From: Timaviella obliquedivisa GSE-PSE-MK23-08B
GTDB taxonomy: Bacteria > Cyanobacteriota > Cyanobacteriia > Elainellales > Elainellaceae
Assembly: GCA_019358855.1 (NCBI GenBank)
Contig: JAHHII010000007.1
Coordinates: forward strand, 124,001-188,000
DNA: 64,000 bases
Direction: 5' to 3'
Both the position numbers and the translations under genes were made by a program. Positions 1-8,309 of the stretch are shown here, in pieces. Below the pieces are notes generated by a model. That model was not told the DNA's origin, did not search any database, and was given only the letters and a program-made list of their open reading frames with translations. Position 1 is the first letter of the stretch. Every line of letters begins with the position of its first letter.

Positions 1-1
1 G

Positions 2-262
2 CTGGCTAAGCTGACGGGCGATCGCAAAATAGACCCTGTTCCTCTCAAAGAAGTACAGTCGTTGACAGGCTACATTCGCGGTGGGGTCACAGCGTTAGCC
101 TGTAAGCGGGAATATCCCGTTTACGTGGAAGAAGTGATTGCAGTATTTGACCAAATTGCGGTTTCTGCGGGAGCACGAGGACGGCTAGTGCAGCTTACCC
201 CGGCTGATTATCTGCAAGCAGTTCACGGAAAATTAGGGTCAATTTCCATAGAAAAACCTTAG
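2..262 (+). CDS. ybaK: Cys-tRNA(Pro) deacylase, YbaK/EbsC family (3' part)
   Basis: The reading frame is open from the window edge and ends at TAG 260-262, so only the last 86 or so residues are present. They contain the C-terminal YbaK core: a KLTGDRKIDPV-like segment, then GYIRGGVTALACKR, then an EEVIAVFDQIAVSAGARG stretch. The family is a trans-editing enzyme that hydrolyses cysteine mischarged onto tRNA-Pro (and some Cys-tRNA-Cys) in the cytoplasm. The GYIRGGVSP-type loop is characteristic of the family and near-intact here. The start and the catalytic lysine region lie outside the window. No downstream gene continues on this strand; the next gene (thyX) faces it. Confidence 0.85.
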   Translation: MAKLTGDRKIDPVPLKEVQSLTGYIRGGVTALACKREYPVYVEEVIAVFDQIAVSAGARGRLVQLTPADYLQAVHGKLGSISIEKP

Positions 263-458
263 TTGCGGCTGACGCGACGAGGCGTAAAGAACACCCGACC
301 TGCCAAGCTTTGAAAGTAGGTTGATCCAAGGGTGAAGAGGAAAAGGAAATAGGCGATCGCTCGGACAAGATAAGCCGTTCAGCTTATTCAAACAAGGCAC
401 TTAACAAAGTTCGGTTCATACCCTAATTCAGCAACGCCGAAAAAGATTGCAGTAGTGC

Positions 459-1184
459 TTAGGGTGATAGTTTTGCTTTCTTTAAGCGGTTTGCTTCGTA
501 CCAGGTGGCGATCGCTGGAACCCACTGCTTAAAAGGCTCCCACATTAACTCACAAAGCTGTTGCGCCTCCAGTTGAGCATCTAGTTTCCAGCGCAAATCT
601 AACAAGTGCAACATCGATCGCACATTTGCTGACATGACCCAATGCTGCCGAACATCAAACGCAATCAACCCGCGTGCGTGTTCTTCTGAAAAGCCCTGGT
701 TAATTCGCTCTTGATAACGCTTACAGCCCATCAAACACCACTCCAAATCTTGTTGCCGCAGTGCTTCAGTATATTCGTAGCGCTTGCCCTGGCGATCGCT
801 GTACGCTCCTAAGGGACGCAGGTAAAACACCTCTTCAATATCTCGCTGACCGTCTACAACCTCAATAATTCGGTTTCCGGTATAGCGGAAAGACTGGACA
901 TCAAAAGAAATTCCGACGCGATGAGTTCGCATCTGTTGCATCGTCGAGTGGGGAAAGAAACCGCAGTTTAAGGTAATTTGCGGATGCTCCAGCGGTCCAT
1001 AGTGTCCTCGGTTACCTGCCAACAGTTGCTTAACGACAACTTCGCCACTTTTGTCTTCAGAGGGGAAGCGATCGCGCTCTGCCCAGACAAATCCTTCTGC
1101 ATAATCTTGATGCATTGCAGCATAGATAGTTTGCTGAGGGTTAGCAGTTTGAGAAATAACCTCGACAGTAAAAAAACGATCCAT
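459..1184 (-). CDS. thyX: Flavin-dependent thymidylate synthase ThyX
   Basis: Converts dUMP to dTMP using methylene-tetrahydrofolate, NADPH and FAD. It carries the ThyX signature RTHRVGISFDVQSFR (form RHRxxSxxxxSxR), preceded by EHPQITLNCGFFPHSTMQQM and followed by a C-terminal RSMLHLLDLRWKLDAQLE segment with substrate-binding Arg and His residues. At about 241 residues it has normal family length. The frame can be extended to a GTG at 1217, but that extension reads through a perfect 18-bp tandem duplication (1188-1223), and the ATG at 1184 gives the natural MDRFFTVEVI start. It lies 40 bp downstream of the membrane-protein gene at 1225-2082 on the same strand and may be cotranscribed with it. 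The thymidylate kinase gene tmk is in this window but not adjacent. Confidence 0.92.
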   Translation of the reverse strand: MDRFFTVEVISQTANPQQTIYAAMHQDYAEGFVWAERDRFPSEDKSGEVVVKQLLAGNRGHYGPLEHPQITLNCGFFPHSTMQQMRTHRVGISFDVQSFRYTGNRIIEVVDGQRDIEEVFYLRPLGAYSDRQGKRYEYTEALRQQDLEWCLMGCKRYQERINQGFSEEHARGLIAFDVRQHWVMSANVRSMLHLLDLRWKLDAQLEAQQLCELMWEPFKQWVPAIATWYEANRLKKAKLSP

Positions 1185-1187
1185 ATA

Positions 1188-1223
1188 TTCAACTCTCACA
1201 AAACCTTCAACTCTCACAAAACC
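1188..1223. repeat. Perfect 18-bp tandem duplication in the thyX leader
   Basis: TTCAACTCTCACAAAACC occurs twice head to tail (1188-1205 and 1206-1223), directly upstream of the thyX ATG at 1184 and ending 2 bp before the stop codon of the upstream gene (1225-1227). It creates an in-frame GTG extension of thyX, which is why that start is doubtful. It duplicates the likely leader and ribosome-binding region. Confidence 0.9.
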
Positions 1224-1224
1224 T

Positions 1225-2082
1225 TTACTCTTCTATGATCTGTCGCATCGCTGTTACAGAAACTGCTTGCCGAGTTGCAGCATTCAATCGCCCTTGCCCC
1301 AGGCTTTGCAGCCCATCCAGCAGCGCGCTACAAACGCTCGGCTCAGTCTCCCGATTCAACATCAACCGAAAACAATCTGCCAGGTCAGCAGGCGATATTG
1401 AGTTTGAAGCAGGCGAAGCTTCTGTCAATTCGACCTGAAGCCGATGAGTAATCTGTCGAACCGCAATCAAACGCTTTAGCGGGTCGGCATCTGATAGACG
1501 ATCCAAAAGGCTATCCAGCTGCTGGTCTTCTCTCAGACCTGCTGTCTCAAACTGCCGATTCAAGGTTTGCCAGGTTAGCAGTAGTAAAACTGTCAACGTG
1601 CCAAAGCCTTGCAGAATTACGCCTAAAGCCAACCAAGACCGCTCTGCTTCCAGCCAAATTCCTGTAGTGACATAAGCACTAAAAGCCGCAATCCCGCCAC
1701 TGGCGATCGCCAATGTCAACGGACGATGAGAACCTGTCCACAGCCACCGCCAATCTATGTTAGGAATTTTCCATTGTCCTTGCTGTGCCAAATAGATAAC
1801 TACAAGGACTACGATCCCAATAGCCAGCGCCAGCACCAACTGCCAGTTCCAAATCAGCAGTGCAACCACAATCGCAGCGCCCCAAAGCTGCTCTGGAGAA
1901 AACCAGCCTTGTCTTAAAAAGCGACCCAGCCGCCGAAACTCTCTGGAATCCGCGATATGGAGAGAGGCGGATTCAAGCCAATGAACGAATTGTTGCAACT
2001 GTGAAGAAGCCTGTGACACGATGCCAAATAACCAAGAGGGAACTGCCTTTAGAGCATACCAGAGGAACCGAAATCTAGACAT
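1225..2082 (-). CDS. Conserved hypothetical membrane protein
   Basis: A 285-residue protein of unknown function. The first 65 residues are amphipathic. Two hydrophobic segments follow at about 68-100 (LWGAAIVVALLIW then LVLALAIGIVVLVVIYLA), and two more at about 120-172 (LTLAIASGGIAAFSAYV and LGVILQGFGTLTVLLLL), giving about four membrane spans. The C-terminal 100 residues are soluble and helical (LDSLLDRLSDADPLKRLIAVRQI) and look like armadillo/HEAT-type helices; I infer this from the helix pattern only. ATG start at 2082. thyX follows on the same strand. I recognise this as a type of protein found in cyanobacteria but cannot assign a role. Confidence 0.75.
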   Translation of the reverse strand: MSRFRFLWYALKAVPSWLFGIVSQASSQLQQFVHWLESASLHIADSREFRRLGRFLRQGWFSPEQLWGAAIVVALLIWNWQLVLALAIGIVVLVVIYLAQQGQWKIPNIDWRWLWTGSHRPLTLAIASGGIAAFSAYVTTGIWLEAERSWLALGVILQGFGTLTVLLLLTWQTLNRQFETAGLREDQQLDSLLDRLSDADPLKRLIAVRQITHRLQVELTEASPASNSISPADLADCFRLMLNRETEPSVCSALLDGLQSLGQGRLNAATRQAVSVTAMRQIIEE

Positions 2083-2106
2083 GACAGAACAGATTCGGTT
2101 AGGTTA

Positions 2107-2258
2107 GGGGGTTGCGTGAAAATAACACCCCAATGGGATGCATTGACTTATCAGCCCCCTAAATCCCCCATTCTGGGGCAGGACTTCCGAACCTGTCAAA
2201 GTCCCCCAGAATGGGGGATTTAGGGGGCGGTTCGGGGCGTTATTTAATTGCAACTCCC
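2107..2258 (+). mobile_element. MITE-like inverted-repeat element, copy 1 (152 bp)
   Basis: Non-coding element bounded by GGGGGTTGCG (2107-2116) and TTGCAACTCCC (ending 2258), with TTA directly outside both ends (2104-2106 and 2259-2261). The terminal inverted repeat extends inward imperfectly through AAATAAC/GTTATTT to the CCCC/GGGG blocks. Inside is a perfect 25-bp inverted repeat, 2154-2178 against 2204-2228 (core CCCCCTAAATCCCCCATTC), so the whole unit can fold. Copies 2 and 3 lie at 25286-25430 and 44984-45137. It sits between the divergent genes starting at 2082 and about 2306. The TTA flanks fit a 3-bp target duplication. Confidence 0.8.
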
Positions 2259-2305
2259 TTAACTGTTCTACAAGTCCTCCTGCAAATTTCCTTTTGTGTC
2301 AAGTT

Positions 2306-2614
2306 GTGTCAAGCTACCCCGCTATCTACAGAGTCGTTCGCCAAATTCCCTATGGCAAAGTGGCAACCTATGGGCAAGTTGCAGAATTAGCCAATCTCCC
2401 TCGCCGAGCCAGGCTGGTGGGCTATGCATTGTTTCGGGTAGACATTAGCTCTGATGTGCCCTGGCACCGGGTGATTAATGCTAAAGGTGAAATTTCAGAG
2501 TCGCCCTTTCGTCAGGGTGGAGACTACTTGCAGCGATCGCGCTTAGAATCTGAAGGTGTTGAATTTAGCCCTCAAGGAAAAATCAATCTACAGAAACATC
2601 AATGGCGGCCGTAG
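2306..2614 (+). CDS. Alkyltransferase-like (ATL) DNA-binding protein
   Basis: About 102 residues, matching the DNA-binding domain of O6-alkylguanine-DNA alkyltransferase: YRVVRQIPYGKVATYGQVAEL, then ARLVGYAL, then VPWHRVINAKGEIS. In true MGMT/Ogt the last motif is PCHRV with the alkyl-accepting cysteine. Here Cys is Trp, the hallmark of ATL proteins, which bind O6-alkylguanine and recruit nucleotide excision repair instead of reversing the damage. The start is uncertain: GTG at 2306 gives a normal family N-terminus, a TTG at 2294 is also in frame, and no strong Shine-Dalgarno is visible. MITE copy 1 ends only 48 bp upstream, so it may contain or disturb the promoter. The 3' end overlaps the convergent GGDEF gene by 32 bp. 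Confidence 0.85.
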   Translation: MSSYPAIYRVVRQIPYGKVATYGQVAELANLPRRARLVGYALFRVDISSDVPWHRVINAKGEISESPFRQGGDYLQRSRLESEGVEFSPQGKINLQKHQWRP

Positions 2615-4901
2615 CGATCGAGGGCTGAAAAAATGCGTAACAATTCTTGCCCTTCTTTTTGGCTTGGTACATGGCTGTATCTGCCTGGTTGAGCAAACTC
2701 TTCATTTCCTGATCTTCCCCTTCTCTCTCTCCCGCATTGTAGTTAGCAAAACAGTCGTTGGGATAGATGCTGATGCCAATACTTGCAGAAATCGACATTG
2801 CCTTGCTATCAAACACAAAGCTTTGATTCAGCGTCAATAAAATCTTTTCAGTGACTCGACAAACTGTTGATACACTCGGAATATTGGGAAGAATTGCCAC
2901 AAACTCATCGCCTCCTAGCCGCGCCACAGTGTCGCTACTGCGCAGACAATTTGTTAGACGGTGAGCAACTGCTTTAAGCAATGAATCGCCTACTTGATGA
3001 CCATGGGCATCATTGACCTGCTTAAAACCATCTAAATCTAAAAATAAAAGCGCAACCAAATGACCTTGCTCCCTCGCCCGATCCAAAGATTGCTGGAGTT
3101 GCTCGTGGAAGTGCTTGCGGTTGGGTAAGTTTGTTAAATGATCATGGTGGGCGATATGAGACAACAGATCCGTTGCTTTTGCCAGTTCAGAGTTAGAACG
3201 CACTAGTTCTTCTGCGGTACTCCGTAGCGCTTCCTCCATCTGTTTCCGATGGGTAATATCTCGAATGACTCCGACCAGAAACAAATCGCCTGCCGTGTTT
3301 TGGTAGAGCGATCGCTTGGTTGCGACTAAATAGGTTTTTCCTTGAGCATTGGTTAGCTCCTCCTCGCACTCTTGCTCCACTCGGCTGTCAAAGGTCAGTT
3401 CATCCTGTTGCCAAAAATGTGCCGACTGCTGAGGAGGAAAAAAGTCTTGATCAACTTGATTGATCATCGTCTCGCGCGATCGCCCAATAAAGCTACAGTA
3501 AGCATCGTTGACAATGACCCAATGATGTCGCTGATCTTTAACATACACAGGGTCGGGAATTGTGTTGATGATAGAGCCGAAAAACTCTTTAGACTTTTTC
3601 AATTCTTCTCGCAAACAAGAAAAGTACGCTGTCACCCCTGCCGCCGAACCAATCAGAGCCACCAGAGGCGGCACCAGGGGCAACCACCAGCCCCACTGAA
3701 ACGCCAAATTACAGAAACCAAATAAGCCCGTACCTGCCAGCAGTATCCCAGCGGCAGCTTTTTGAGGGGCTCGAATTTTCCAACTCAAGAAGGCTCCTAT
3801 CCATGACCAGCCTAAAATCCATGACCATTCCATCGGGTCATCCCAGAACCGAATCAGCGATCGCCCATCTAACACAGCACTTAAAATCTGGCTCACGAAC
3901 TGCCCTTGTAGCTCTACCCCCGACATGCGCTCAGCATTGCCGCCTTTGCGGCTGCTATGGGAAGTCAAGAAAAAATCATTAGAACTTTGAGCAGTACTCC
4001 CTAATAAAACAATGCGATCGCTTAGTAAATTCGTCATCTGCTCCTGGCTCTGAGGCGATCGGTTCGATGCCAAGAGTTCTGATAAAGATACTTGCTTGAA
4101 CGGTGATACCTGATGCTTGATCGGCAAAGAACTGCGAGGATTCGCCAAGATCTGATAACCCCTCAGCGCGTCAGCATTGATATACGCGCCATCATTAGGA
4201 TTGAGGGGAGGAAACTCTACACCCTTTAACTGGGTATGTTTCGAGCGGTTCACCTTCAGCCTAACGTTATCAGGCTCTAAATACTTCAACACCAGTTTTA
4301 AGGCAAAACTTTGATGAACAGGCTGACCTGTGGGCTTAATGAATAGCGTGTTCCTTCTCACTAACCCATCTAAATCAATGACCACATTGTTAAAGCCGAC
4401 TTGCTGTTTTGCCTTTAACTCAGGTGGAGGCATAACGGCCGCAAAATCTGAGTCGGAAAGGGTTTCTATGCCAATCAATTGAGGGGTATTTTGAAAAATT
4501 TCTTTTAATTGCTTAGAGCCAGGGGGAACTGGGAGATCTCGGTAAATATCTAAGCCAATGGCTCTAGGCTGACGGATCTTAATCAGAGTCAAAACTTCTG
4601 CTAACCGTTGATCTGAAAGCACTCCACCTATGCCCAACCGCTGAAGATCAGCGTCATCAATACTGACTAACACAATCCGGTTATCTTGAGGCTCTAAGGA
4701 ACGCCTCTGAAAAAGCTGATCATAGGCAGTCAACTCGAATAACTGAAAAACACCAAACCCTCGCAGCACAATTACTGCTCCAGCGACTCCAATTGCAATT
4801 CTGCTCAGCCAACGACCCTTGCGGTATCTGCGAAGCAGCGCACTCCAAAACCATTTACTCAGCCGTTTTCGGGAAGCTGAGGCTTGAACTATTTGCGCCA
4901 T
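2583..4901 (-). CDS. CHASE2-PAS-GGDEF diguanylate cyclase
   Basis: A 772-residue membrane sensor predicted to make cyclic di-GMP. Order: one N-terminal membrane span (about 33-52), an extracytoplasmic CHASE2 domain (about 56-345, with VLVSIDDADLQRLG and RAIGLDIYRDLP), three membrane spans (about 358-430), a PAS domain (about 440-555, ending VGVIRDITHRKQME), a short helix, and a C-terminal GGDEF domain. The active motif is intact (RLGGDEFVAIL, about residues 661-671). An RSSD sequence five residues upstream matches the RxxD inhibitory site, so product feedback is likely. No EAL domain is present. A TTG at 4913 is in frame, but ATG 4901 is preferred. Its stop lies inside the convergent ATL gene. 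The signal sensed cannot be told from sequence. Confidence 0.93.
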   Translation of the reverse strand: MAQIVQASASRKRLSKWFWSALLRRYRKGRWLSRIAIGVAGAVIVLRGFGVFQLFELTAYDQLFQRRSLEPQDNRIVLVSIDDADLQRLGIGGVLSDQRLAEVLTLIKIRQPRAIGLDIYRDLPVPPGSKQLKEIFQNTPQLIGIETLSDSDFAAVMPPPELKAKQQVGFNNVVIDLDGLVRRNTLFIKPTGQPVHQSFALKLVLKYLEPDNVRLKVNRSKHTQLKGVEFPPLNPNDGAYINADALRGYQILANPRSSLPIKHQVSPFKQVSLSELLASNRSPQSQEQMTNLLSDRIVLLGSTAQSSNDFFLTSHSSRKGGNAERMSGVELQGQFVSQILSAVLDGRSLIRFWDDPMEWSWILGWSWIGAFLSWKIRAPQKAAAGILLAGTGLFGFCNLAFQWGWWLPLVPPLVALIGSAAGVTAYFSCLREELKKSKEFFGSIINTIPDPVYVKDQRHHWVIVNDAYCSFIGRSRETMINQVDQDFFPPQQSAHFWQQDELTFDSRVEQECEEELTNAQGKTYLVATKRSLYQNTAGDLFLVGVIRDITHRKQMEEALRSTAEELVRSNSELAKATDLLSHIAHHDHLTNLPNRKHFHEQLQQSLDRAREQGHLVALLFLDLDGFKQVNDAHGHQVGDSLLKAVAHRLTNCLRSSDTVARLGGDEFVAILPNIPSVSTVCRVTEKILLTLNQSFVFDSKAMSISASIGISIYPNDCFANYNAGEREGEDQEMKSLLNQADTAMYQAKKKGKNCYAFFQPSIATAAIDVSVD

Positions 4902-5320
4902 ATTTAGAGGCAAAAACGGAATTTCAGGACACTTATAATGGAATACATAGAGCCTCTGCTAGGGAGTTAAAACCGTGAAACCACGGGTTTTCTCCGGCTA
5001 CCTGGGCTTTTTTTAGAGGAGCGAGCCAGAAAAACCTGCGGTCAAAGAGGCTTTGAATGGTAAGCTAATCGCAACACTTTGTTAAAGTTTGTAATGAGTT
5101 GTATATAAAAGCTGACAACGAGGTAGACGCATTTCGCTATCATGCTTTTTGGCGATCGTACTTATATATTAGAAAACTATCTGCAGTGTGATCTCAGATG
5201 CATTTTGTCAGCTTAAACTAATGCGAATTGCATAGCACGTCAGTAGCACGTTAATAGATTTTCTGGGAAATTCAATCCCCACCCTGCCCCTTAAATAACT
5301 TGTTTAGATAGGTAATTCTC
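4902..5320. other. Intergenic region between the GGDEF gene and glgB
   Basis: About 419 bp without a supportable gene. TATAAT is present at 4934-4939 on the plus strand, without an obvious -35 box. At 4969-4992 an imperfect hairpin (AAAACCGTG and CACGGGTTTT with one bulged G) is followed by a run of seven T at 5008-5014; this could be an attenuator or terminator, but spacing between hairpin and T-run is poor. The A/T-rich 5040-5320 stretch probably contains the glgB promoter. I see no known riboswitch. Confidence 0.4.
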
Positions 5321-7624
5321 ATGACCATGACCGTCACTCCAGAGCAGATCGAACGGATTGTTTGGAACCAGCACCACGACCCGTTTGAAGTCCTGGGCCC
5401 TCACCTCATTGAGCAGGAGGGTAAGTCAGTCTGGGTGATTAGGGCTTACTTGCCCCATGCCGATGAGGCTTGGGTCGTTTGCCCCGAAACACGGGAAGAG
5501 TTTCCCATGCATCAGATTCATGATCCTCATTTCTTTGAATGTGTTCTAGGGGTTGAAACGCTTAGCAATTATCAATTTCGCGTTAAAGAAGGTGAGCATG
5601 AGCGGGTCATGTACGATCCCTATGCCTTTCGATCGCCCCTCATGACCGACTTTGATGTTCACTTATTTGCCGAAGGTAATCATCATCGCATCTATGAAAA
5701 ATTAGGGGCACATGTTACCCAGCGAGAAGGGGTTCAAGGTGTTTACTTTGCAGTTTGGGCACCCAACGCTCGCAACGTTTCCCTCCTAGGCGACTTTAAT
5801 AACTGGGATGGTCGTCAGCACCAGATGCGTCTACGCGATGGCGGCATTTGGGAACTGTTTATCCCAGGCTTAGACGTGGGCACTCACTACAAATACGAAG
5901 TTAAAAACCAAGCCGGACACATTTATGAAAAGTCCGATCCTTTTGGGTTTCAGCAAGAAGTGCGTCCCAAAACAGCCTCGATCGTAGCAAATCTAGATGA
6001 CTATCAATGGCAAGACAGCGAGTGGATGGAAACCCGCCGCCACACAGAACCGTTAGTTCAACCTGTCTCGGTTTACGAAGTCCATCTGGGTTCCTGGCTT
6101 CATGGTTCTGCATCTCAACCTGGATTAGATGTACAGGGCAACCCTGTTGCTCCCGTAATTGTGGCAGACCTTAAGCCCGGCGCACGGTTCCTGACTTATC
6201 GTGAACTTGCCGATCGCCTCATTCCCTACGTCAAAGAGATGGGCTTTACCCATATTGAAATCCTTCCGGTTGCTGAACATCCTTTTGACGGCTCTTGGGG
6301 CTATCAAGTCACGGGCTACTATGCCGCTACCTCTCGTTTCGGTAGTCCTCAAGACTTGATGTACTTCATTGATCAATGCCACCAAAACGGCATTGGCGTG
6401 ATTGTAGACTGGGTTCCGGCTCACTTCCCCAAAGATGGACATGGGCTGGCTAACTTTGATGGCACCCACCTCTACGAACATGCTGACCCCCGGAAAGGTG
6501 AGCATAAGGAGTGGGGCACCCTAGTCTTCAACTATTCCCGTAACGAAGTTCGTAACTTCTTGGTGGCAAACGCGCTGTTCTGGTTTGATAAGTACCACAT
6601 TGATGGGGTTCGCGTTGATGCTGTAGCCTCTATGCTTTACCTCGACTATTGCCGTAATCCAGGTGAGTGGGTCACCAACCAATACGGCGGTCGAGAAAAC
6701 ATCGAGGCTGCCGACTTCTTGCGCCAACTCAACCATGCCATCTTCAGCTACTTCCCTGGCGTACTCAGCATTGCCGAAGAATCGACTGATTGGCCTATGG
6801 TGTCTTGGCCGACCTACCTGGGTGGGCTAGGCTTTAACTTGAAGTGGAACATGGGCTGGATGCACGACATGTTGGATTATTTCCATATGGATCCTTGGTT
6901 CCGACAGTTCCATCAAAACAATGTCACGTTCAGCATTTGGTACGCCTTCAACGAAAACTTTATGTTAGCGCTCTCCCATGATGAAGTCGTGCATGGTAAA
7001 AGCCCGATGATTGGCAAAATGCCCGGAGATGAATGGCAGAAGTTTGCCAATCTCCGCTGCTTGTACACTTTCATGTTCACCCATCCTGGCAAGAAAACGC
7101 TGTTTATGAGCATGGAGTTTGGGCAGTGGAGTGAGTGGAATGTGTGGGGTGATCTGGAGTGGCAGTTGCTGCAAAACTCTGCTCATCAAAACCTTAAATA
7201 CTGCATCAGTAAGCTTAACCACCTCTATCGCACCGAGCCAGCGCTTTATACTCAAGAGTTTTCACAAGATGGCTTTGAGTGGGTAGATTGTACTGATAAC
7301 CGTCATAGCGTGGTGTCTTTCATTCGGCGGGCAAAAGATTCTGAGGAGTTTATTGTGACGGTGTGTAATTTTACACCTCAACCTCATTCTCACTACCGAG
7401 TTGGTGTGCCTGAGCTAGGGTTTTACACCGAGCTCTTTAACAGCGATGCCCGTGAGTATGGGGGTAGCAATATGGGTAACCTTGGTGGTAAATGGGCTGA
7501 AGAATGGTCGTTCCATAATCGTCCTTACTCGATCGATTTATGCTTGCCGCCTTTGGGTGTGTTGGTGTTAAAGATCGATCGCCAAAAAACACTTGAAGCA
7601 ACTCAGTTAAAGCCTGCTGAATAG
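5321..7624 (+). CDS. glgB: 1,4-alpha-glucan branching enzyme GlgB
   Basis: Introduces alpha-1,6 branches into glycogen, the main carbon reserve of cyanobacteria. The 767-residue protein has a family-typical length and an ATG start. An N-terminal carbohydrate-binding region is followed by a CBM48 domain (about 130-230, [20 protein letters not shown]), then a GH13 barrel and the C-terminal beta domain. The catalytic triad is visible: Asp433 in [15 protein letters not shown] (codon 6617), Glu486 in [10 protein letters not shown] (codon 6776) and Asp554 in [10 protein letters not shown] (codon 6980). Each is offset by 28 from the E. coli residues 405, 458 and 526. It stands alone: no glgA, glgC or glgP is adjacent. 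A short hairpin of AAAGCCT/AGGCTTT type overlaps the stop and may help termination. Confidence 0.98.
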   Translation: MTMTVTPEQIERIVWNQHHDPFEVLGPHLIEQEGKSVWVIRAYLPHADEAWVVCPETREEFPMHQIHDPHFFECVLGVETLSNYQFRVKEGEHERVMYDPYAFRSPLMTDFDVHLFAEGNHHRIYEKLGAHVTQREGVQGVYFAVWAPNARNVSLLGDFNNWDGRQHQMRLRDGGIWELFIPGLDVGTHYKYEVKNQAGHIYEKSDPFGFQQEVRPKTASIVANLDDYQWQDSEWMETRRHTEPLVQPVSVYEVHLGSWLHGSASQPGLDVQGNPVAPVIVADLKPGARFLTYRELADRLIPYVKEMGFTHIEILPVAEHPFDGSWGYQVTGYYAATSRFGSPQDLMYFIDQCHQNGIGVIVDWVPAHFPKDGHGLANFDGTHLYEHADPRKGEHKEWGTLVFNYSRNEVRNFLVANALFWFDKYHIDGVRVDAVASMLYLDYCRNPGEWVTNQYGGRENIEAADFLRQLNHAIFSYFPGVLSIAEESTDWPMVSWPTYLGGLGFNLKWNMGWMHDMLDYFHMDPWFRQFHQNNVTFSIWYAFNENFMLALSHDEVVHGKSPMIGKMPGDEWQKFANLRCLYTFMFTHPGKKTLFMSMEFGQWSEWNVWGDLEWQLLQNSAHQNLKYCISKLNHLYRTEPALYTQEFSQDGFEWVDCTDNRHSVVSFIRRAKDSEEFIVTVCNFTPQPHSHYRVGVPELGFYTELFNSDAREYGGSNMGNLGGKWAEEWSFHNRPYSIDLCLPPLGVLVLKIDRQKTLEATQLKPAE

Positions 7625-7801
7625 GCTTTAGAGGGTTTTATCCTCATTCAAAACTTTTCTCCTATTCGAGGGAGAGAAGTTGGAATCAACGCTGAAAAAC
7701 GGTAGACAGTTTCTCTCTCTGACCCTTCTGCGCTGAACTCTTGAGCGAGAACCGTTAAAATACTGAGAATAGTCTTTGTATTTTTGGGTGTGGGGAAAGT
7801 T

Positions 7802-8296
7802 ATGGCTATGTGGATGGTTGCGATCGCCTGTTTTATAGCTGCATTTATTCTGGCAAGCCTAGTCGAGTATTGGCTGCATCGCCTCATGCACGTCTCGCCC
7901 AAAATTGGCGAACGCCACCGCGACCATCACCGTCGCAATGAAGGGCAGGGCGTTCTGTGGGAGTTTTTAGACTACGTTAAGGGCAGCATCATTGTCATGT
8001 GCCTGGTGTTTTTTGTGTCTTGGCAGGCAGGACTGGGCTGGTTTTTGGGAGCATTATCCTTTGCTGCCTTCTCAGCATATGCCCACCAGCTTCAGCATGA
8101 AAATCCGGCAAAGGTATTTTGGATGAAGATGCCCGTGCATTATGTTCATCACAAATACGGGATGTGGCACCACAACTTTGGTCTGGCTGTGGATTGGTGG
8201 GATCACGTTTTTGGAACTTATAAACTGGTGGAATGGAATACTGAGGAGGAGCAAAACCGTCCAGCGCTAGGTTACTTAGAATTGCGCTGGTGGTAG
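7802..8296 (+). CDS. Fatty acid hydroxylase / sterol desaturase superfamily membrane protein
   Basis: A 164-residue integral membrane di-iron protein candidate. Histidine clusters expected for the superfamily are all present: HRLMH, HRDHH, HQLQHE and HYVHHKYGMWHHN. Hydrophobic segments lie at the N-terminus (MWMVAIACFIAAFILASLVEYW) and in the middle (IIVMCLVFFVSWQAGLGWFLGALSF). An upstream TTG at 7784 is in frame, but ATG 7802 follows GGGGAAA at good spacing and is the better start. Family members hydroxylate or desaturate lipids, sterols or carotenoids; the substrate here is unknown. The gene lies between glgB and the convergent topoisomerase gene and shows no operon partner. Confidence 0.85.
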   Translation: MAMWMVAIACFIAAFILASLVEYWLHRLMHVSPKIGERHRDHHRRNEGQGVLWEFLDYVKGSIIVMCLVFFVSWQAGLGWFLGALSFAAFSAYAHQLQHENPAKVFWMKMPVHYVHHKYGMWHHNFGLAVDWWDHVFGTYKLVEWNTEEEQNRPALGYLELRWW

Positions 8297-8309
8297 GTTT
8301 GAGGGTTTT

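Noticed and set aside
2583-2614. Possible fusion or frameshift at the overlap of ATL and GGDEF genes
   Set aside because: The genes are convergent and both end normally, so this is a simple 3' overlap.
6125-7255. Several long minus-strand frames inside glgB
   Set aside because: Shadows of a strongly conserved gene; they lack starts with ribosome-binding sites and known motifs.
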